From positions 124,001 to 188,000 of the forward strand of contig NZ_SWKN01000008.1 of assembly GCF_005871185.1 (NCBI RefSeq): 64,000 nucleotides of DNA. Direction: 5' to 3'. The notes beneath the pieces were generated by a model. That model did not search any database and had not been told where the DNA came from. It was given only the letters and a program-made list of their open reading frames with translations. Below are positions 59,468 through 64,000 of the stretch, one piece after another. The stretch is from Limnobacter alexandrii. GTDB lineage: Bacteria > Pseudomonadota > Gammaproteobacteria > Burkholderiales > Burkholderiaceae_B. Both the position numbers and the translations under genes were made by a program. Position 1 is the first letter of the stretch, and every line of letters begins with the position of its first letter.

Positions 59468-59491
59468 TACCCCCGTGTAAAAACGGGGGTA
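59468..59491 (+). promoter_or_regulatory. Perfect 9-bp inverted repeat between prfC and arsR
   Basis: TACCCCCGT (59468-59476) and ACGGGGGTA (59483-59491) are perfectly complementary around the six-base loop GTAAAA, six bases after the prfC stop. No T run follows. It could be a prfC transcript end or an operator of the ArsR-type gene that starts 37 bases later. Confidence 0.5.
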
Positions 59492-59528
59492 CAATCGTTC
59501 CAATATAAAAAAACACATCGGTCATGCT

Positions 59529-59873
59529 ATGAGTGAACTGGATTCCCTGCTGGAACAAGTGTCTGGCTACTTTGCAGTCTTGTCTGAACCCACGCGACTA
59601 AAAATCATCCATGCCTTGTGCAATGGCGAGAAGTCGGTCAACGACATTGTGGAAGAGGTTGATTCAACACAGTCGAATATTTCCCGGCATCTGAATTTGA
59701 TGTACAGGGCTGGTGTATTGCAGCGACGCAAAGAGGGAACCCTGGTGTTGTATCAAGTCAAAGAGCCCACTGTCGTGGAGCTTTGCAGAACCGTGTGTGT
59801 GCACGTGGCCGCGAAACTTGATGCTGTGCCAGTCGATTCCAAACAGTTACCAGATTTTTTCAAGCAGCCATAA
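59529..59873 (+). CDS. ArsR/SmtB-family transcriptional regulator
   Basis: A 114-residue winged-helix repressor of the ArsR family. The recognition region is STQSNISRHLNLMYRAG, followed by the wing RRKEGTLVLYQV. Cysteines are C31 (ALCNGEKS), C86 and C90 (ELCRTVC), so a thiol- or metal-sensing function is possible; the classical ELCVCDL arsenic motif is absent. The spacing does not match the C42/C108-type dithiol of BigR. It has no obvious target gene next to it; prfC precedes it, and a strong terminator follows. Autoregulation through the inverted repeat at 59468-59491 is a possibility. Confidence 0.85.
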   Translation: MSELDSLLEQVSGYFAVLSEPTRLKIIHALCNGEKSVNDIVEEVDSTQSNISRHLNLMYRAGVLQRRKEGTLVLYQVKEPTVVELCRTVCVHVAAKLDAVPVDSKQLPDFFKQP

Positions 59874-59900
59874 AAAAACCGGCCATTGGCCGGTTTTTTT
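59872..59900. terminator. Bidirectional rho-independent terminator
   Basis: AACCGGCC / GGCCGGTT with loop ATT (centre 59885-59887) is flanked by A and T runs. It ends the arsR gene and the convergent acyl-CoA-binding protein gene. Confidence 0.9.
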
Positions 59901-59920
59901 ATGGGATTCATTGCCTTGAT

Positions 59921-60175
59921 TTATTTCAGCGACTCAATCAGATCAATGTAATTCTGCATGGCCTGGTCATTGCTCGTGCCTTCAAGGCCTTTCCATGCAT
60001 CGTATTTTGCACGCCCAACAATGTCGGTGAAGCCAGGGCGTTTGCCGGTGTTGTCGCCTTCTGTTGATTGTTTGAACAGGGCGTAAATTTTCAACAGGGT
60101 TTGGTTGTCAGGGCGGGCGGGCAGTGATTTGGATTCCGCCACGGCCTTTTCAAAACGGGCTTTCAAGTCGCTCAT
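59921..60175 (-). CDS. Acyl-CoA-binding protein
   Basis: An 84-residue acyl-CoA-binding protein, a small helical bundle that carries long-chain acyl-CoA. The family segment KYDAWKGLEG near residue 57 and the opening LKARFEKAVAESKSL are typical. Such proteins are common in eukaryotes and scattered in bacteria. A GGAG box lies five bases before the ATG. It lies 18 bases after a PhaD-like TetR regulator gene, so the two are one operon. Confidence 0.9.
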   Translation of the reverse strand: MSDLKARFEKAVAESKSLPARPDNQTLLKIYALFKQSTEGDNTGKRPGFTDIVGRAKYDAWKGLEGTSNDQAMQNYIDLIESLK

Positions 60176-60193
60176 AAGTTCTCCTAAGTCTTG

Positions 60194-60862
60194 TTATGTG
60201 TTTTCTTCAGTAATAAATGATTGGGCCAGGCTTTCAAAAAGTTCTTTGGCATTGCCTTGCAAATAGGGCGCCAGCAAACACATCACCTGGTAAACGCCAT
60301 TGGCCAGTGCGGCACTCATGGTGGCCTCATCGTTGAAGTGGCGTGGGTCGCGCACGTATTCAAACGAGAGCCAATAGGTGGCTACCACCACCATATTGGT
60401 GGCCAGTGCATTGATTTGTGGTTGAGAGGCCATCATGTCGCCCGACTCAACGAGGCCCTGGCACAGGCGGCGTGCAACATCCACCTTGTGTTTCAAAATT
60501 CGTTTGAAATGAATTTCAAGGGTACGGTTGCGCGACAGCAGGTCGTTCAAGTCGCGGTACAAAAAGCGATAGCGCCAGATCAGTTCGAATGAAACCTGAA
60601 GATAAAGCCAGGCATCTTCAATGTTGGCCTGACGGTTGCCAGGTACGTCGAGCAGGCCATCAATTTCCTTCTCGAAACTGGCAAAAATGCTGTTGACGAT
60701 GTCGTCTTTGTTGCGGAAGTGATAGTACAAATTACCGGGGCTGATGTTCATTTCATCGGCGATCACGGTGGTCGTAATATTGGGCTCCCCGAATTCATTG
60801 AAAAGCCTGAGCGACAAATCAAGAATTCGTTCTCTTGTTCTTCTTGGAGGCTTGCGTTCCAT
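60194..60862 (-). CDS. TetR-family regulator, PhaD-like
   Basis: A 222-residue TetR/AcrR regulator. The HTH region RTRERILDLSLRLFNEFGEPN and ISPGNLYYHFRNKDDIV resembles PhaD of pseudomonads, which controls phasins and PHA synthesis in response to fatty-acid signals. The C-terminal ligand domain is helical and ends LFESLAQSFITEENT. It heads a two-gene unit with the acyl-CoA-binding protein gene. The 154-base spacer upstream contains the repeat AGACTT/AAGTCT at 60906-60925, a possible autoregulatory site. Confidence 0.82.
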   Translation of the reverse strand: MERKPPRRTRERILDLSLRLFNEFGEPNITTTVIADEMNISPGNLYYHFRNKDDIVNSIFASFEKEIDGLLDVPGNRQANIEDAWLYLQVSFELIWRYRFLYRDLNDLLSRNRTLEIHFKRILKHKVDVARRLCQGLVESGDMMASQPQINALATNMVVVATYWLSFEYVRDPRHFNDEATMSAALANGVYQVMCLLAPYLQGNAKELFESLAQSFITEENT

Positions 60863-60905
60863 GTTCTGGTCGTCTCCTGTCTGGCCAAAGTCCTGATCAA
60901 GCTTA

Positions 60906-60925
60906 AGACTTCATGCAGCAAGTCT
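60906..60925. promoter_or_regulatory. Possible operator of the TetR gene
   Basis: AGACTT and AAGTCT are inverted around the eight-base centre CATGCAGC, a 20-base element 44 bases upstream of the TetR ATG. A single weak candidate, based on symmetry only. Confidence 0.3.
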
Positions 60926-61016
60926 GTTATTGGTATTTTTGAATTTTATTAGTCTACGTTGTTTTGTCGAGTATTTGGGGCTTCACTGCCCTTGTTACCA
61001 GTGTGTAATGGCGTCA

Positions 61017-62270
61017 TCAAGCAGCATTTCTGGTTTTTGCAATCCGGATGTAACGATCAAGCTCGTTCAGCGAGTCTTCAAGCTGATCAAACTTTGACAC
61101 CATCGATCCCGTGCGTGCCGGCTTCTTGCTGACCTTGTTGCTCAAATGCAAGGTGGGATCCTTCAATACTTCCAGGTTCAGTTCCAGCCCATGCCGTGAA
61201 AACCGTTCGGCCAGATCGTATCTGCGTGCCCACAATTCTTCGCGGGTGCGTTGGTAAGCGTGTTCGCACAAACGGCGCCTGCTGGCGTAGCTGAAAGGAT
61301 TGGTGAAGAAAAATTCGCCGTCGCCGTGTTGCGGTTCAAACAGCACGATATCTGCATTGGGATAAAGGTGTCCGTAGCGTTCCATGCCAATGTCCATGCG
61401 TGAATGGATAATTGAGCGGAAGGTTTGTGACAACACCAATGGCAAGCCGCCTTCATACAAACGCGAACCGGGCTGGAAGGCCTTTCCCTTGGCGCGGCGG
61501 CGGTGATTTTTAGGGTTCAGCCTGTCGTCGTAAGGCACCAGCGGGTTCAGGCAAATCAATAGCTCTACACCTTCTTTCAAGGCGGTGGAAGCATGCAGGG
61601 TTTTTTTCAACGCACCGTCCACGTAATGCCGGTTGGCAATGCGTGTGGGCGGAAACAGGCCGGGTAGCGACGCGGAGGCCTGCACGGCTTTGGAAATTGG
61701 CACGTCATCAAACCCTGGCATACCAAAGGGAATGGAATCGCCCGAATCCAGGTCGGTGGCCACCAGAATGAGGCGGTTGCGCAGGCTGCGGAAATCGTTG
61801 GTGCCACCACCTTTGGCGATCAGGTCGGCCATCCATTCATGCAGTTCGTCGCCATTGAACAATCCAGTGGGTATTGCAGCCCCCAGGCGCTCGATGCAAC
61901 TGACCCATGTGGCGTCGTCGCGCAAAAAATAATCTGAAATGGCGGTGCCCAACAGGCTGGGTACCTTGCGAAGGCGCATCCAGTATTCTTTCCAGGCCGG
62001 GCGCAACAAAATGGAAGGATCAAATGCGAATTCTTCGGGTTCGCCCTCTATGAACAATTTGTAGATTTGATGTGGGGTTAAATCGTGTGCCAAACCGGTG
62101 GCCACAATACCGCCTGCCGAAACACCCACATAGACACTCATGTCGTTCAGGTCGAGTCCGTCGACAGCCTCGGAAAGGGCGACCAAGGCACCAATTTCAT
62201 AGATAGCGCCCAAGGGGCCGCCACCAGCCAAGGCCAACCCGATTTTCGGGCCAGGGTTTTGATTGTTCAT
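61017..62270 (-). CDS. Patatin-like phospholipase family protein
   Basis: A 417-residue acyl hydrolase of the patatin family. The oxyanion-hole motif is GLALAGGGPLGAIYE, the nucleophile is S51 in GVSAGGIVATG, and the catalytic aspartate is D217 in YVDGALKKT. The C-terminal 150 residues (after ICLNPLVPYDD) include many basic residues and a helical end. Related proteins beside phasins have been suggested to act on granule lipids. It is 71 bases downstream of the phasin gene, with a perfect hairpin between them. Confidence 0.87.
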   Translation of the reverse strand: MNNQNPGPKIGLALAGGGPLGAIYEIGALVALSEAVDGLDLNDMSVYVGVSAGGIVATGLAHDLTPHQIYKLFIEGEPEEFAFDPSILLRPAWKEYWMRLRKVPSLLGTAISDYFLRDDATWVSCIERLGAAIPTGLFNGDELHEWMADLIAKGGGTNDFRSLRNRLILVATDLDSGDSIPFGMPGFDDVPISKAVQASASLPGLFPPTRIANRHYVDGALKKTLHASTALKEGVELLICLNPLVPYDDRLNPKNHRRRAKGKAFQPGSRLYEGGLPLVLSQTFRSIIHSRMDIGMERYGHLYPNADIVLFEPQHGDGEFFFTNPFSYASRRRLCEHAYQRTREELWARRYDLAERFSRHGLELNLEVLKDPTLHLSNKVSKKPARTGSMVSKFDQLEDSLNELDRYIRIAKTRNAA

Positions 62271-62302
62271 GCGGGTTGTGAGCTCCAGCCCTGAAGAGTG
62301 TT

Positions 62303-62328
62303 CGACAAGACCGCCATTGGTCTTGTCG
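62303..62328. promoter_or_regulatory. Perfect 10-bp inverted repeat between phasin and patatin genes
   Basis: CGACAAGACC (62303-62312) and GGTCTTGTCG (62319-62328) are perfectly complementary with the six-base loop GCCATT. No T run follows on the minus strand. It lies 14 bases after the phasin stop and 33 bases before the patatin ATG. It may be an RNA hairpin that lets the phasin message accumulate, or a binding site for a regulator such as the nearby TetR protein. Confidence 0.55.
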
Positions 62329-62341
62329 GCATGGGGTTCAA

Positions 62342-62788
62342 TTACTCAGCAGATTTTTTGGTGCGCGCGGTGGTGCGCTTTGCAGTGGTCGCTTTGGTGT
62401 CCACTTTTTTGCCAGTCAATTCGGCAATCGCGGCAGACAACTGATCAATTCGTTCGGACAGTTGCTGAACGTCCTTGTTGGTGGGAACGCCCAATCGGCC
62501 CAAGGCGCGGGCTACGCGTTCCTCGAACACTTGTTCAAGCTTGTCCCAGTGCTGGGTTGCCTTGCTGGACACAGAGCCGGCCAGCTTGCTGACCTTGCCT
62601 GTCACTTCAACCACTTTTTGATCTGCAAATTTCACGGTTCGCTCCTGAATTTCATGGCCTTCCTTGACCAGGTTTTCCAAAACACGGTTGCTTTCTTCTT
62701 GCGCTTTGGTGATGGCACCCACGCCAGCGGTCCACAATTGTTGCGCGCTGTCGACTGCACCTTTGATGGGCTTTTTCTTACCGGCCAT
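62342..62788 (-). CDS. Phasin family protein, PhaF/PhaI type
   Basis: A 148-residue granule-associated phasin of the PhaI/PhaF (PF05597-like) group. The helical core, opening MAGKKKPIKGAVDSAQQLWT, contains QEESNRVLENLVKEGHEIQ and a coiled-coil-like RVARALGRLGVPTNKDVQQL. The tail TKATTAKRTTARTKKSAE is short and basic, like a reduced histone-like tail. A GGAG box lies seven bases before the ATG at 62788. It is divergent from the acyl reductase gene, with a 245-base spacer. Confidence 0.85.
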   Translation of the reverse strand: MAGKKKPIKGAVDSAQQLWTAGVGAITKAQEESNRVLENLVKEGHEIQERTVKFADQKVVEVTGKVSKLAGSVSSKATQHWDKLEQVFEERVARALGRLGVPTNKDVQQLSERIDQLSAAIAELTGKKVDTKATTAKRTTARTKKSAE

Positions 62789-62951
62789 GTTGTCTCTCCT
62801 TGTGATGGCGAAAGGACCCATTGGGGTCACTGCCTTTTTTGTTTATTGTAGTAGTTTATCGAGGCCACACTAGAGAAGGCACACTAAACCCTACCTCGTG
62901 TTTTCCCGTAAGCAGGGTGCTGACAAAACACCGTCACAGCCCGCATGGAGT

Positions 62952-62979
62952 TTGAGAATTTCGGGCGGGCAGTTATAGT
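62952..62979 (+). promoter_or_regulatory. Putative promoter of the acyl reductase gene
   Basis: TTGAGA (62952-62957) and TATAGT (62974-62979) are 16 bases apart, a good sigma-70-type pair, about 55 bases before the ATG. Confidence 0.55.
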
Positions 62980-63033
62980 AAGCCTTCCAGAGACGTATCT
63001 TCCATAAAAAAACCCCGCGCGGAGAAGACATAC

Positions 63034-64000
63034 ATGAATTATTTTGTGACCGGAGCCACTGGCTTCATCGGTAAACGATTGGTGAAGCGCTTGGTTGAGC
63101 AAAAGCGCAAAGGCACCATTTATTTTTTGATTCGTGAATCAAGCCTGGACAAAGTCCCCGAGCTGCAAAAATATTGGGGTGCGAAAAAAGGCCAGTGTGT
63201 GCCTGTGGTTGGTGACCTGACCAAACCCAAGCTGGGTTTGAAAGCCACCGAAATCAAGGAACTCAGCAAAAATATTGCCCATTTTTTCCACTTGGCAGCG
63301 ATTTATGATTTGGCCGCCGATGCGGAAAGTCAGCAAGAGACCAACATCAAGGGCACCGAGAACGCAGTTGACCTGGCCAATGCAATTGGCGCAGGCTGCT
63401 TTCAACTGACTTCCTCGATCGCCGCTGCGGGCTTGTATGAAGGCGTGTTCCGCGAGGACATGTTTGAAGAGGCCGAGAACCTGGACCACCCTTATTTCCG
63501 CACCAAGCACGACTCCGAAGAAATTGTGCGCAAGAAAGTAAAGGGTGCCTGGCGTGTGTATCGCCCCGGCTTTGTGGTGGGTGATTCCAAAACCGGCGAG
63601 ATGGACAAAATTGACGGGCCTTATTACCTGTTCAAGTTGATCCAGAAAATGCGCAAGTTGCTGCCTTCCTGGGTGCCGACCATTGGTATCGAGGGTGGCC
63701 GAATCAATATTGTGCCCGTCGATTTTGTGGTCAACGCGATGGATTACATTGCGCATCAACCTGATTTAGACGGCAAGGCATTCCACCTGGTTGACCCCAG
63801 CCCCAATCGAATCGGCGATGTGCTGAACATTTTTGCGCGCGCAGCCCATGCGCCGAAAATGGAAATGCGGATTAATGCAGCCATGTTCGGTTTTGTGCCC
63901 GGGGCAGTGAAGAAAGGTTTGATGAGCCTGACCCCCGTTCGCCGAATTCGCAATGCTTTGCTGAAAGACCTGGCTTTACCTGAAGAAGTGTTTGGTTACA
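63034..64000 (+). CDS. Fatty acyl-CoA/aldehyde reductase, N-terminal part (3' truncated by window)
   Basis: The first 322 residues of an extended-SDR reductase; the gene runs off the window. The NAD(P)-binding TGATGFIGKRL lies at the start, and the active-site YFRTK (YxxxK) motif near residue 161 follows the SSIAAAG strand. The sequence, including FREDMFEEAENLDHPYF and VPTIGIEGGRINIVPVDFV, closely matches the N-terminal half of Marinobacter fatty acyl-CoA reductase (about 660 residues, a two-domain enzyme that makes fatty alcohols). Whether the C-terminal SDR domain follows is not visible. A GGAG box is nine bases upstream. It suggests wax-ester or fatty-alcohol formation. Confidence 0.85.
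   Translation, partial: MNYFVTGATGFIGKRLVKRLVEQKRKGTIYFLIRESSLDKVPELQKYWGAKKGQCVPVVGDLTKPKLGLKATEIKELSKNIAHFFHLAAIYDLAADAESQQETNIKGTENAVDLANAIGAGCFQLTSSIAAAGLYEGVFREDMFEEAENLDHPYFRTKHDSEEIVRKKVKGAWRVYRPGFVVGDSKTGEMDKIDGPYYLFKLIQKMRKLLPSWVPTIGIEGGRINIVPVDFVVNAMDYIAHQPDLDGKAFHLVDPSPNRIGDVLNIFARAAHAPKMEMRINAAMFGFVPGAVKKGLMSLTPVRRIRNALLKDLALPEEVFGY

Noticed and set aside
59529-59873. Naming the ArsR protein a persulfide sensor of the BigR/SqrR type
   Set aside because: The cysteine spacing (C31, C86, C90) does not match the pair of that family, and no sulfide-oxidation genes are nearby.
62884-63102. A 72-codon minus-strand frame across the acyl reductase start
   Set aside because: Overlaps the promoter and start of a well-supported gene and has no ribosome-binding site.

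Overview
The window looks like a chromosomal segment of a betaproteobacterium of the order Burkholderiales. A Limnobacter-like relative is my best guess, from recognised protein sequences and gene order only. Supporting signs are a complex I operon with separate nuoD and a DUF2818 gene at its end, the order cysS-alkA-accA-tilS and suhB/trmJ/cysE/lpxH, and two phasins that imply polyhydroxyalkanoate granules. I saw no rRNA, tRNA, CRISPR array, insertion sequence or prophage. No stretch above about 260 bases lacks a gene.

Layout. 1-13101: the end of nuoD, then nuoE to nuoN and DUF2818, all on the plus strand and tightly packed. 13183-16889: a small lipoprotein, ETF-ubiquinone oxidoreductase on the minus strand, and a two-subunit 3-oxoacid CoA-transferase. 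17001-21237: pyrG, kdsA, eno, ftsB. 21234-29531: hslO and a gamma-carbonic anhydrase (minus), then a plus-strand run of DUF455, a PHP phosphatase, a YciO-type protein, a site-2 protease, trpS, a methyltransferase, dapA and bamC. 29537-42707: an MBL hydrolase, a repeat lipoprotein, a RoxA-type oxygenase, a SlyD-type isomerase, a phosphoesterase, mutS, suhB, trmJ, cysE, lpxH, a secreted cyclophilin, and a pair made of an L,D-transpeptidase and a TPR protein. 42899-49516: cysS, alkA, accA, tilS, then an accessory-looking exonuclease and an SF1 helicase. 49519-54191: a secreted protein, a FATP-like acyl-CoA ligase, a lipase, membrane proteins and a phasin. 54329-57603: a TAXI-type TRAP transporter. 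57861-64000: prfC, an ArsR regulator, then a lipid-related group (acyl-CoA-binding protein, PhaD-like TetR regulator, patatin, PhaF/PhaI-type phasin and the start of a fatty acyl reductase).

How the genes fit together. The left end is respiratory: complex I and ETF-QO feed electrons to quinone, and the CoA-transferase and the right-hand lipid genes supply acyl-CoA and ketone-body carbon. The right end reads as storage-lipid handling: lipase and patatin release acyl chains, the FATP-like ligase activates them, acyl-CoA-binding protein carries them, phasins coat granules, and the reductase may make fatty alcohols. The middle is ordinary housekeeping.

The least conventional parts are the exonuclease/helicase pair after tilS, whose helicase has a NERD-like N-terminus lacking its acidic residues; the acyl reductase beside phasins; TrpRS with a four-cysteine iron-sulfur-type motif; a cysteine-type KdsA; several perfect intergenic hairpins, notably in the pyrG leader; and a 41-residue membrane protein gene. 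Positions were read by eye, so starts carry more uncertainty than ends. TTG or GTG starts are common here and are noted per gene.
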